Assembly (NCBI RefSeq): GCF_022539315.1
Contig: NC_066314.1
Location: forward strand, 46,189,180 to 46,253,179
DNA from: Serinus canaria
Taxonomy: Eukaryota; Chordata; Aves; Passeriformes; Fringillidae
Reading direction: 5' to 3'
DNA: 64,000 bases
Part shown: piece by piece, positions 26,801 through 39,000 of the stretch
Position numbering within the stretch: the stretch's first letter is position 1
Layout: each line of letters begins with the position of its first letter
Made by a program: the position numbers and the translations under genes
Notes under the pieces: model-generated
Database searches by the model: none
Told to the model about the DNA's origin: nothing
What the model saw: the letters and a program-made list of their open reading frames with translations, nothing else

Positions 26801-29289
26801 TGGAATAACCTGCCCACTCTATGGAGCATTACATAAATGCTCTCAAAAATAGACTTCTTGTTCCTCAGATCTCCAAGCTGAGGCCCTGGATCTTACAGTC
26901 TGAGTGGGATCTGACTCAGAGAGAATAAGGCTCACTAATGAGTACTTACAGCTGCAACCACAACTAATGACAGCTGCATTTTAAACCTCAAGATAAAATG
27001 TTAAGCACTCTGAAAAATCAAGTATTGAAGACCCAAAGGTGGTGGCTACTCTCAATTTGCCTAACTCTCAAAATCCCATTTATAAAATAGAAAAGTGCCC
27101 CACAAAACACTGAGTGATATTGCCAGGGCACATTTTTTAGCCTACACCTTATTGATCAATACCACAGGAAAATGTGACAGTGGCTTGATAGTGAGTGGGG
27201 TGCTGGTTTGAAAACTGTTGGAGGATGGTAATTTTGCACTTAGACCCTTCAGTTCTCCTGAAGAATCCAATTTACACTGAGGGTTTGGTGTTTATTTAAT
27301 TTTTATTTTTTAATTTTTAAAAAATTATTATTTTAAACTGAGGTGATTTAGATTGGGAGGAGGGGGTGGTGAGTGGGGGAGAGGGAAGCAAGACAAGTGC
27401 TTCTCACTTTTCCCAAGGTTCATTCTTCACTTCTTTTCTTACAGTGATTTAGGTTTAATTAACTTTTTCACTAGTCAGAAACTGGGGTCAGTGAGGGTGG
27501 GACTCAAAATTTGGTTGCAGCTTTAAGTAGACATAAATACATGAGAAGATGTTTTTCTGGCTTTCAAAACATGGTTGGGAAGGGTTTTATAGAAAGCTCT
27601 CACAAAGGGAGTCCTGGACACCTCAAATTTGTATCTCACAGGATAGAGAACATTCAAAGACAAAAGACCTTCAATTGGACACCCAGTAACGAATTGCAAG
27701 GAAAAAACTCCAAAGATGGCATGAAGGAAAACACTTCCAGGGCTGAGGTTTGACAGCACAACACAAGAAGGCAATTGCACTTGAGCAACTTGAAACCCCT
27801 ATGGATACCTAGAAAGTTCAGCAACGGAAAGAAGCAAGAGGAGATGAGTGTTGGCAGCTCTGTCTCACAGTCATGGCAATGAGAAGGAACTAAGTGGCAT
27901 TCACACCTCAGCAATTTTTTGCTATGGGGTAGAAAACATGCTGACATTCATTTGCACTCATTTGTAGAAGATGTAGCTGGCCAAAAGATTTCGGCCTGAA
28001 GGAAACCACGTGCAACACTTTTGGGAGAATATACCAGTCATCACTCAGGAAAAAACTGCTTCTCAGATGATATCACAGCCAGTCTTTATTGCCTATTGTT
28101 TGGAGATAAATAGCTGCTTTTCTCTGATGAGGAGTGATAAGTGACTTTCAGGGCTTTCCCCAGGAAAGGAAAGGATTTCAGAAGGAAGAGCTAAGTCATC
28201 TGCCCTTCCCTGGCTATATTTTGTAAGCAAGTCAGACTACATTATTAAGATTTTTGAAACATTTTTTATTAATTTTTATTCCTTTTGACATGTTTTTATA
28301 GTAAAAGAACAGAGAATAACATATTACAATGCATACAGACTGAAATCCTTCAACAAGCTGCTTTAACACATTTGCTTTCTTGCCCCATAGCCATCTCTCA
28401 CTGAAAAATGGAAGTTTCAGGAATTATGGCTCATCAGGAAAAACTCAGAACCCCAGGAAAAAACAACCATGAATGTCTTTTAAGACTCTTCTTCTAAGCC
28501 TCAAAATTCCTTACAAGTAAAGGAATGCATGTGATTCCTATTAATGAATAGAAATTATTTTTAAAATAACTAACAAACTGTGTTGGCTCAAAACATCCAT
28601 CTTCTGACACATCTCATCAGCCAGGTATGGGAGCTGGGTTATGTGTGCATTCCTGTTGGACTCCTCTAGGAAGGAGAATGGGGAAGTTCTCTGATGGGAG
28701 CTGGGGCTATGGCAATCAGATGGGGAACTACAGCAGGACCTTCTGATTTGCTAAAACTTCAGTCCCTGGACTAAGGAGAATTTTGCTTTTACCCCAGTAT
28801 TTTCTGACTAAGTATCTCACTGTCTGTGGACTGTTTTCCCAAGGTCTGGGATGAAAAGGGAGCAAAATGGTGAATTAAAATTTCCTTCTTGTTTTTGTCC
28901 TGCTTAAAAAAGCTTAAAAAAGGGAAAACTCAACTAAAATAGTGGCAGCCAGCTTGAGGGATTCAAAACTGGATCTAATGGGTCTTTTCCTAGGAGAAGA
29001 GGACAGACTGAGAAGGTGGAATAAAGATCATATGTAACAGGATGGCATAATGGGAGGGAGAGCATGAGAGTATTGCCATACAAACATTCACATTTAACTG
29101 CAAAAGGAGAGGGCTAGTACAAGAGCTTGGAAAAAAAAAAAAAAGAAATCAGTTCCCTATAGTAAAATCTAAATAAAATGTAATTTATATAAAGAACACT
29201 TAGGGAAAGAAGAAAAGCATTAAAAGGTGAGAAAGGCAGGAGAAGCTGGAAGTAAGTGGAAAGGACAGAGTGCCTCTGGCCAAGGAAAT

Positions 29290-29560
29290 AGCTGCGGGTG
29301 CAATTAGCTAAATGGTACACGGCTCTGCGCTGCGATGGTGCTGCGGTTCTGCGCCTGGCCGCGGCTCACTGCTGCGCCTAATGGCAGCGCTGCTGAATAA
29401 TAAAAGCTGTACTCTGCACTGCCAACAGGAATTCATTTCCTTTAGCTTTCGGTGCCCAAGCTGTATTTTAACCGAAAACTGCGAGCTTTTATTTCTGGAA
29501 TAACAGTAGCAGATAACTATGGCACGGCCATGGATTTATAGCAATGCTTTTTGCGTGGGG
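29290..29560. promoter_or_regulatory. Isolated CpG-dense patch with homeobox-type motifs, candidate cis-regulatory element
   Basis: Between about 29,320 and 29,395 there are roughly nine CpG dinucleotides built on repeated CTGCG units, in DNA that is otherwise CpG-poor and AT-rich. The flanks carry homeodomain-type AATTAGCTAAAT and CTAATGG motifs. No plausible coding exon is present. It lies about 1.5 kb beyond the PDE6H stop codon. It could be an enhancer, an unannotated transcription start or only a local composition anomaly. Confidence 0.25.
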
Positions 29561-30710
29561 ATCAATTGTTTAGACAGGATTTGCTTTCCTCTCCACAATC
29601 ACTCCTTGCTCCCATGACCATGTCCAGCCGAGGGAAGATAAGATAGGGGGAGGCAGTTCTTATGCAATGAGGCTTCCTAAGCTAAAAGCAATAACTGAAA
29701 ACTCCACCTCCTCTTATGAATATCATGTAGCTACAACAAACTTGCTCCTTGCCTGCAAACTAGCCAAAAACCCTTCCCTAATGCCAGGGGATCTCGGTGC
29801 CTTCCCTGAACATTTAAGTGTCTGTGGGTGCCTCACCACTCGGTGACACGGGGGCTGCCAGAGAGCAGCAGACACAGATCGATGGGGCTCAGTGGATTCG
29901 CTCTGTGCTTGCCTGCCTGGACACATCCCGCCCTTCCCCTGCCTCCCCGCTCGCTCTGCTGTCACTTCTCTCTGGGGACACCATTTGCCTGCTTGTCCAA
30001 ACAAGCTCCAGAGCTTGAAATTGCCAGGGAGTGAAGAGAGAAAAGCCTTCCTACTTACGAGGGGCAGGGTGAAGGGAGACTTGTCCTATGCTAATACAGG
30101 GAAGAGGGAGCAATTACTGCAATATCATTTTCTGCTGCGTGTGGCAGGACCGCTGGCACAGCCTGGTTACAGATCACAAGGATTCTCTGTCTTAATAAGC
30201 AGCAAGCATGTCCTGGGGAGGAAATGTCTCATGTAAATATGTATTGGCATGGGGACAGGTGTCACACAGGGCTTCCCATCAAAGGAGAGGAAATGCAGCA
30301 TCATTTGGAGGACTGCTGCTTTGGAACTGCAACCACAAAGGAATGAATAATAGGATTAATTCACTTAGCTATTGATCTCAGATGCACACATTTTCATTTA
30401 ACATTATGAGAACAGCCAGACTCTCATGGTTCATAGCCTGCGGGCAGTACAGCAGAGACAGCATTTGCAAGCCCTTTTCCCCATTTGCTGATGAGGTAAA
30501 TCTTAGCAGCACGTTCCTTATGGTGAGCCGCTGGGGAAGGATCTCCTATGGAAAACAGCCCCATGTTTGGATTGGTGACTCTAATGCTGCTCTCTACAGA
30601 CGCACTCTGAGCAAAAAATTGGTGGCCCAAATAACACGGGGACCTACCCATGGAAATTCTATACAGAAGGCTGAAGAAAGGGAGGGAAAGAAGAAAGCAG
30701 AATAGGCTGA

Positions 30711-30716
30711 TTTAAT
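30711..30716 (-). terminator. PDE6H: Candidate PDE6H poly(A) signal (ATTAAA)
   Basis: On the minus strand ATTAAA occurs here, about 365 bases past the PDE6H stop codon, and is followed by a pyrimidine-rich stretch. No AATAAA was seen nearer the stop on this strand. The assignment rests on position and motif only. Confidence 0.35.
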
Positions 30717-31079
30717 TAGGTCTGGACATACATGCACACAATATCTCAGCTAATCAGGGAAAAAGTTCAGATACAGCCTCCCCAAATCGCCATAAACATT
30801 GAAGATCTATGACAGTGAGAGAAGAAAGAATGTGGTGCAGGGAGACATTAAAACATTTTTCAGTAGTTTCATCACATGGAACATGAGGTCTGCTCAGGGT
30901 CCCAAATAACTTCTTTGCCAAATTAATCTGCAAAGTTAAGTTTCACATAACTAGCTCTTAGAAAAACACCCTCTCCATAAGCAAGTGGATGCGAGGGCCA
31001 AAAGTAAGTGTCAAAGGTGGTGAAGACCATGCTGGGATGTGTGGAGTCACCAGGTGACACCAGTAGAGATGCTGACACC

Positions 31080-32426
31080 TTAGATGATCCCAAACTGGGC
31101 CAGCTCGTGCAGTTCCAGATGGCTGAAAGCTTCCCATGGGCAAATCACGGTGATATCTGCAAAAGAGGGAAAATGACAAATGTGTTCTTGTAGTCCAATG
31201 CACTCTTGATTTACTCAGGAAATGTTAACAAGAACGAGATTCTGTTTGAAGGTTAACTGTGCAGGTGAGCATTTCCAATCTGGTACTACCAGTCAGACCA
31301 AACAGATCAGTGTTCTTTCTCTCTGTGAGCAAAAGCAAGCCAGCAGCTCCTAGTCTCCTCAGTGACTATGTAAACTGGTGTAAAAGTTAATTCCAGTTAT
31401 GTGGTTTCTCCTGTTCTTATAAATTACCTGTAGCCAAACTGTGATCTCCTCGAAGGAGTGTGCAGTTTTAGATCAGATGCTGAATAATTTGGCCTACAAT
31501 ATTCAGGATCTGTAACTCTCTCTTCACCAATACTTCAAAGTTCTGACTGGCTACAGCTCATCCAAGGCATGTTTCTCAATCCCAGATGGGTACATAAAAT
31601 TCTTAAAATTAGGATTCTGATGACAACACAAATACTTGGCCATCTGGGATTTTGCTTCTGTGATTTTTTGGTATTAATAGCTTAGCATTTAGCATTTATT
31701 TGAGAATCTCATGCTGATGAAATTCTTAGCCAGAGCATTAGCAGAAAACAAACAAGCACTTCTGCAGCCCAATGTAGGTAGTTTGAAGCTGAAGCATACA
31801 TAAATGGCCTTTTCTTCAGGTAGAGTATAAGCATGAACGTGGCAGATTGAGGAGGAAGAACCAGTCTTCTCTGGTGACCCTGAGAGCTGCAGACAGGCCA
31901 GGGAAACAGAGGCCACCCCAGAATCCTCTCCCATGATCAAGTTTGTCTGTGCTAGAGCTAAAGCAGGGCATGACAGCAACATCCTGCAGAGCTTACCTGT
32001 GCCCAGCCCCTCCATGCCTGGGATGTCATCTCCAAACCTAGGAGAGAAAAGACCAGGTAAGGAGTGAGTTTGGGGCAGCAGCAAGGAAAGGGGAGATGCC
32101 CTAAGCCCCCAGCCAAGGAAGAATTGAGGGTAGGGAGCGGAAGAGGAGCAGCTCCATGCTGGAGAGCTGAGGGGGCAGAGGGAAGCCTTCCGGCTCCTTG
32201 CCCAAGGGAAGATGCACGGAAGCACAGTGTAGCAGTGGGGAGCTACTCAACCAGCACGGTTGCTTTTCTTTCCAAAATTCCCTTACCCTCTGACTCCTTT
32301 TTTGGGGGGCTTGCTCTTGAACTGCCTTGTCTGTCTCTGCTTGAACTTGGGAGGGCCCTTGCGCGGTGTGGTGGGGCCGGTTGGAGCATCGCCAGTGTTG
32401 AGGTTGGCGGCTGGGGTCTCGCTCAT
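31080..32426 (-). CDS. PDE6H: PDE6H: cone cGMP phosphodiesterase 6 inhibitory gamma subunit
   Basis: Coding exons on the minus strand are 32,426-32,287 (140 bp), 32,037-31,997 (41 bp) and 31,156-31,080 (77 bp), joined by GT-AG introns and giving 258 bp, 85 residues, close to the 83-87 of the PDE6G/PDE6H family. The protein starts [10 protein letters not shown]. Its middle is the proline-rich, strongly basic segment [19 protein letters not shown] (residues 21-39), which in this family grips the PDE6 catalytic subunits and is contacted by transducin. The glycine-rich [16 protein letters not shown] part follows, and the tail ends in LAQFGII, the segment that plugs the catalytic pocket in the dark. 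It keeps cone cGMP hydrolysis off until activated transducin alpha displaces it. PDE6H rather than the rod paralogue PDE6G is inferred from its position, divergent from ARHGDIB as in mammals. Coding exons 1 and 2 are separated by only 249 bp. An upstream non-coding exon was not identified. Confidence 0.95.
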
Positions 32427-32473
32427 GGCTGGGCTGTGGGCAGCAGGCACGGGCCTCTCTCAGATCCCTCTGT
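32427..32473 (-). other. PDE6H: PDE6H 5' UTR portion of the first coding exon
   Basis: Reading the minus strand, CTTGCAG ending at 32,474 is a good 3' splice site preceding 47 bases of leader and then the ATG at 32,426-32,424, whose context (AGCC before the ATG) is favourable. This implies at least one separate 5' non-coding exon farther right. A donor-like CTGCAG|GTAAGA lies on the minus strand at about 35,109, but its use cannot be shown from sequence alone. Confidence 0.6.
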
Positions 32474-33317
32474 CTGCAAGATAACAGCAAGGACTGACAC
32501 AATGCTCTGCTTATCTTCCCCAGGTATCAGTAGTCAGACGGCAGAACTGTGGAAAGTATAATTGTGGCAGGATGAAAGATAATGGTGTTAAAGGTAAGGA
32601 AAGATTGTAGTGAGTGCAAATCTGGCACGCTAGAATTAAGTTGCCAAACAAGGAGCACTTGAGCTAAGGCCAAAGAGACATTTACCCCATGGTGCAATGT
32701 CTTGCAGAGCCATGGAGACTAACACCTTCTTTTGCCTCAAACACAGCTGCACTCTTGGAGACAGGTTGCTGCAGAAGCTTGCCCCACAATTTAGGTAAAA
32801 CGGGAAGTTTAATGCCAATGCTGGGGGTTTTTTCTAGCTAGCCTTGGAGCAGTGTTGCTGAGGTTTTTGCTTAGTGCTTCAGGACCTGACTACTACAGGA
32901 GCCACAAAGACACATGTATAGCTTAGAGAAATATCCTGTCCTTGGGAATCACCATGATATACTTCACCTCTTCTCATACTTGTGCCCAAGCATTACCTGT
33001 CCATTAGAACACTGATGGACGTGGGATGCTGGGCTGGATGGGTCCTTTGTCTGGGTGGAGCTGCAATTTGGGCCCAACCTTTGTCAGCACCAAACTCATG
33101 GGAAATAGCACAAGATCATTGCAAGATTGTACAGAAGGCTAAGGCAACACACTGGAGACTATCTTATAGTCAGAAGTTTATTTCACAAATTTCTCAGGAT
33201 TTAGAGGAGTAAAGCCTGTAACTTTCCCCAGGATGTGCCCACTTTGGTATTTTTGAGCGTTGTATTGCATGTGCTGACCCCTCTTCCCCACACTGTGCAT
33301 GAGGCAAACTCCACAGG

Positions 33318-36019
33318 GGATTAATAGTTATCAGGGAGCAATTTCTGCTCAGGAGACACGTCTCCTGTCTTAGACAGCAGAACTGCTGCACTCTGAGCCT
33401 TTTGCTTCCTTCCCAGAGAGGACAGCTATAACTCTCACAAGTGTTCAAAGGGAAGCAACCAGCCCTTCATCAAATTTTGTGCTAATTAGTATGCCATCAG
33501 TAATATAATGGTCTGAACAAGTGCATTTATGGATAAAAATTAATGCAACTTCTTCCCTTCTTCCTTGAAGTCACGTTTTTCATGGCTGTTATATATCTCC
33601 TATCTCCAGGTGTTCATCCCCCTCCATCCAGGCTGATGTAATCGCTGATGGAATTAACTTCAGGATTTGGTTCTGAAGACTAATCTCATTAGGTCACCAT
33701 AGTACTCTGGCTTAATCCCCAACATCACCTGCCGTGACACTCTGGACTTCTAATCTCAGAACTATAAATGTCATCCAAGATTTTTCCTTAGTCTAAAGAG
33801 AGTTCATTCCTTTATCCTGAAATAGCCAGAGCATTGGAAAGCAAATCCTCCAAGGAGAAAGATCATCCGAGCAATCCTCCTGTGTCACTTCCACATCCAT
33901 GCGAGGTGAAGAGCCATATTTCTGTATCTGTGGCAGTCTGGAGATACTTCATCCAGAGCACCTTTCCATCTGTGGTGGCATTTGGATGGTTCCAAATGAT
34001 GGCACCTAGAGGCAGGTTAGTTCTCCTGTCTCTTGTGGTCAGGCTTCTGCCTCAGCTGTAATATCCCAAGCAGGAGACTGGACAGGTTCCAGCAGCCCCA
34101 AATGGAGCAGCAGATGGTTGTGTCTGAAGCTGCAGCATGCACAGATGCTATTCCCCCGCGTGTAACACAACGCTTCCTAAGCACACTCTGTGCCCACAAA
34201 CACAAGGATCAGCTCAAACCCTGGAAGTTACTTATTTGGCTGCCATCTCTGCAGTGCCTGAACAGTTGCCCAGTATTTACAGCTTTTTCTTTTTTCTCAC
34301 AGCATGGTGGCAGGACAGGCAAACACTGTCACCTTCTTCTTTTAACAGAATGAGAATGGAAGTGCAGTGATAGGTATGACCTGGACTGCACTGCTGGGAG
34401 GAGAGATAAAATCTTTTGACTCACAGATTTTTAGGGCCAAACTGAGAGATGAGAGATTTTTTTGTCTCCAAAACAAAGACAGAATTTTGTCCCTCTCTGT
34501 TACTCAGGATGGGAGGAATTCAGATGATACTGCCCTACAACAAAATGCTTTGCATCAGTAAGCTGCTCCATAGCATGTCTGCCAATGTGCCAAAGTCTAA
34601 TATTATGTCTCTGTCTCAGGTGCAATTCTTATCAGTAGGTTTGTCTGTCTCAGTGCTAAACCCCCCACTCCTGAACTAAAAGAGACATGCATCCACTTTT
34701 AAGCACCATGTTACTTGGCACCCTTCTCAAGGGCTCCTCTCAAAAGTACCACAGAAAAGCAAACCAGCTGACAGATTTCCATTCTGTAGGACTGACATCC
34801 AAACCTTGAAAGATGCATTTGAGCTCCATCTCCAGCTGAATTCCTGCCCTCCTTCAATAACCTCTGCTGTGCACTGGCATGTTACCTTAACCACAAATGT
34901 GTCTTTGAGGGTCAAAACCTCTTAAATCCTGGAGTCCACATTTTGTCCCCAACACCACTCAATAGAGGAGTAGCTAATGGGAAGATTCATCCCTTGAAGT
35001 TTCTTTGTGCCCCAGTCTGAAGTCGTTGTATTCATTAACCAGATATTAAATAACCCAGGGTTTGGTAGGAAAAAGGATCTGCCCGAATCACACTTCATCC
35101 TCTCTTACCTGCAGGAATTCAATTAAGAGCATTCAATGAAACTTTTAGCTAGGGACATTTCCAGCATTAGGGTCAAATTTAGCTTTTTCCTTACTAATCT
35201 CCCTCTAATTCTATTCTCTCCATGCATCACTAAGAAAAGGACAGAGGATGGAAAGTAACCTTAATGCCACATAACAACTGACATCAAGCTGCCTTCCCAC
35301 CATGGAGCTGGTGGGACTTGCTTGCCATCATTAGAGTGAAAGAATTCTCCCTTCGTGCTTGAGTGGGCCCTGCCCCACAGCATGGAAACTGCCCCAGATC
35401 CCACACCTTGGGAACAAGCTGCTCCTACACACAGCCAGACAAGCACCCCAGGATCACAGACATGAAAGAAATGCCAATAGCAGCTTCTTCCCATGGGAAT
35501 TCACAGCCTTTTGTCTTACCATACCTGGTTGCTTGGATAGTCCTTGGTACCAGATCAAGCAGTTGGCTTGACAAACGTCCTGAATCTCCTCTAGATCTCT
35601 GCAAGTGCTGTGCTGCCTTCTCCCAGGGTTTCCTGGTCTGCCAGAGCTCTTTTGCTCCTGCCAGCACCAGCACACAGCTCCTGGGCAGGAGCTGATGGCT
35701 GTGGATGCAAAGACTGTTGAGGCATAAGATCCTCTGCCATGCACTTCCTCTGCTCCCTCCTCTGATGAGGTGTTACCTAATTGCCCCTGACAGCATTTCT
35801 GCTCAGTCAAGGGCTTAATCCTCTAGGTAAGAGCTTTGCTTGCATCTGAATGCTAATTATACCTAATACACATTAATGGGCTTATCTCAGTTGCGTCAGA
35901 AATCCCACCTCGGGGTTGTTGGCCAGGTTAATCATCCTTCTTTTAGTTTTATTCAAATTTAAGGGGCCTTGAATACTACTGACAAATGCTGACTCTTTAA
36001 TCTGCTCCATCCTTAATCT
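33318..36019. promoter_or_regulatory. Cluster of TAATCC/TAATCT (CRX/OTX-type) motifs upstream of PDE6H
   Basis: TAATCC or TAATCT occurs at 33,318-33,323 (as GGATTA), 33,681, 33,713, 33,751, 35,195, 35,816, 35,998 and 36,014. Eight sites in 2.7 kb is more than the roughly three expected by simple base counting. CRX and OTX2 bind such motifs to drive photoreceptor genes, and this interval is 0.9-3.6 kb upstream of the PDE6H start codon. The regulatory role is an inference; such short motifs also cluster by chance. Confidence 0.3.
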
Positions 36020-39000
36020 CTGACTCTCCATGGAAAATGTCCCTGGCAGATAATGCAGACCCTCATTGATCTTCTTTTCAGACCTTTTTGGTGTAGGAAC
36101 TTATCTTCCCCTGTCCAAAGCTTTCAAAAGTACAGATTCCTCCGTGTGCACTTGTCGTGCACTGCCCCAGGGTGTCAGACACAGAACTTCCATGAGCCGT
36201 GGCCCTCCATGCAGATTCTCTTCTGTGAGTAGAGAGGAACAGGGGGAAACATCCTGTGCTCACGTTCTCTCTGTGGGTTTCTTGCATGCTCAGATCTTGG
36301 CCTCGGGAGAGCCATAGCATCATCCTTTCAGGCTTTTGTCTGGGAGTTTCCAATCCAGGCCCTTTGAGGACTGTCACAGCTCCAGTCTCAATTGCTGGAG
36401 GTGGCTAACCATAGTGATGGGAGGAAGTCCATGTAGGTTCAGCCCTTTCTGCTCCTGTGTCTTACACAGGATTTCAAATGCTTCGTTCTGGCAGCAGTTT
36501 TAAGACCAAGAGCAGGTGAAAGAGGGTGCATTCTAAGAGACAGAAATTCATTTCCAGTAGAACTATATTCCCAAGCGGGGATCACTGGAAAGACTATCCC
36601 AGTTGAAAGAAGGGATTCAGTAGCAGCAGAGGTACAGCAGCACCACGTTATGAGCTCCTCATTGATGTGCCCTGCAGGTGTGGCTGGGTGCTGGGCCAGG
36701 AAACACCAGCTGCCCATCCCAGCTGCTCCTTGGCAGCCCCCAGTGCTGCTCTCATGCAGGCTCAGCCAGACAGGACACAAGCCAGGGGAGTTCCAGGGAG
36801 CCCCAGCAGAGGGGTGCCCAGCCCAGGGGCTCCTCAGCATGAGGAACTGAGCAGCCCCTGCTTGTACAGCCAGGGAGCTTTGAGACAAACCACTGCAGCA
36901 GCACCTGCCCTAATGACAGAGGAAACAAAGCAACCACGCAAGAATCACAACTCCTCCTCCCAGCTACTGGATCTGTTCTCACTCTCCAAGCACAAACATC
37001 CAAATTTTCCCCCCATGGAGTTTTATCTGGGCTTTTCTCTCCCCTGGGTTTTTCAGCCAGTTCCTTTTCCACCCCCTGCCCCCCCTTGCTATTGCTTTGA
37101 GCTCCTGGGGAACACTTACAGTGCCAAGGGCTCCTCTTGCAAATCATTCAACTCCCGTCCTCCAGCCTGCCTAGAAAGAGTCTCGAGGTGTCCCTTGTCC
37201 TCCAGATATACCCTGCCACCAGGTGACATCAGGCCATCGGTGGTGGGTGGGGCTGAAATGGGGGGAGCACAGCGGGAGCAGTGCTGGGCAGGCACGGCTC
37301 CAGCAAGGTCTGGAGGAGCAGCAGAGCCCCAGCACACCCCTGAGGGGTGATGTGCCCCTTTCTGCAAGAAGTGGTGGCTTCTCTTCAGCTTCTTGGGGGA
37401 CATCTCTGGAGAAGCAAAGAGAAATAAAGAAATAACCTGCCCTTTGAGGGGTGCTGCTACTTGGAACCACACGTGTCTGCACCTGCCTGGGAAGGGAGGA
37501 TTCCCTATCCCTCTCCTGAGCTGGTGAATGCCTGGAGGGGTTTCCAGTGAACTTCTCAGAGGTGCTGCTGTGTGAAGACACACCTTACAGAGCCATGCAT
37601 GCAGCTAGCCCAGCTCCAGCAGGGCTGAGTCCGCTCAAGGAGTCACAGGGAATGCTGCTGAGATGCTCCAGGGCTCTAGGGAAGCAGATGGGAAGGCAGG
37701 GGGGAAGTGGGAACCTTTGTGTTGCATGTAGGTGGCCAGCCAGCCCCTCCTGAGAGCCAAGGTGCTGGGCTGAGGTAACAGCTGGGTCTCATCTGGGCAC
37801 CAGCACCACTGTCACTGTGAGGGGCCCTCAGAGGCAGAGCTCAGCCCATGCTCCAGCCCATCAAAACTCCACGTGTGGAAATGCATACTGTTTTATTCCC
37901 AGCCCTTGCTGTCTCCCATGGACCTTAATGGCCTGTTGTAACTGCCTGGAAGATCAGTGCCAGAGATGGGGAAAGAGTTGGTGGAGTCTCGGGATGAAAA
38001 GAGAAGGTCCAGAGCCCTGCAAAGAGGTGCTGGAAGATCATCCTCATCCTCAGCCATGGCCTGTAACTCTCTGGCTGGAGGTAAAACCACAAGGTTAACA
38101 ACCCTCAGGGCTCTTGGGCCGGCTGAAGCACCTCACACTCACCCTTGCTGAGCATCCTCCTCACTGCACAAGATCAGGGCTGGCAGGACTGGAAATAATC
38201 CCAGTAAATGGAGTAGCAGCAGGAGCATCAGAGCAACACAAGGGCAGAAGGAAACCAAAGTGTGGGTTTGTTTATGATGGAGGGGGTTTGTCTGTGGGTG
38301 AGGCTGGAGGAGGGGATTTTGGAGCAGCCAAGCCAGCCTGGGGTGTGACTGTGTGTGACCAAGAAGGGTCTGACTGATGTGACAGACCCTGGCAGGGAGC
38401 ACCAGGCCAGCACTGCACTGGTGCTGAGCAAGAGTCCCATAGCTGAGGCCTCTGACCCTTCAGATGCTGAAGTTAGACAAGATAAATCCTTCAGGCAGAC
38501 TCTTAGCTTACATTAAAACAAATCAATAGGGCCCTAGCCCTTGAGTGGGCGCTGAGAAGCCGGGAAGTAAATCCTAGATGGAGCTGAGAGGCTTTCAATC
38601 TAGCAGAGAAGGAGCAAACACACATTCCCACACATTTAAGACAATCACACAGCTTTCAGAGGCTTGTGCAGCAATTTCTGGGCACGGGAAAGAGAACGGG
38701 GGCAGCATCTTGTTGGCATCCTCTCTTTCCCTGTGATGACTAGAGCTTGTATACAAATGTGTGGAGATTGATTGCACCCATCCTCTTCTGACAGCAGAAG
38801 TGATTACTGTGGGCAGGGACCTGCTTGTGTGGATATAAAGAGGTGCAGCCTGCTGGCAGCAGACTCCCTCCCATCCCTGCTGCTCATTCCCATGCCTCCA
38901 TCTGCTGCAGACAGGTTTCCAGGGGCTCCCCCTCCCCTTCTGCCTTCTTCTATGTAGGTAAAGTTGCTGGGGAAATCAGCTGCACAGCCCTCTACTGCTC

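Larger units (their letters stand above)
5721..29280. other. Long non-coding stretch, no gene recognised
   Basis: Reading frames here are short, lack recognisable domains and often overlap open frames on the other strand, as expected by chance at this base composition. The two longest overlap at 25,713-26,296 (172 codons on minus, 167 on plus) and show no family resemblance. About 5.7-8.1 kb is AT-rich; about 16.9-20.6 kb is more GC-rich. Only short simple repeats (such as the T-run at 26,730-26,743) and the small tandem repeats listed separately were seen. It is probably intergenic space between PDE6H and RERG. Confidence 0.6.

Noticed and set aside
1..31000. RERG coding exons, expected from synteny
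   Set aside because: None of the Ras-like GTPase motifs was seen in any frame; the gene probably ends outside the window.
33005..33080. CR1-like string GGGCTGGATGGGTCCTTTG
   Set aside because: Suggestive of the end of some CR1 subfamilies but too short and isolated to call without an alignment.
36667..37350. 227-codon open frame on the plus strand
   Set aside because: Proline-, serine- and alanine-rich with no recognisable domain, overlapped by comparably long minus-strand frames, and without splice or start context; expected by chance in this GC-rich patch.
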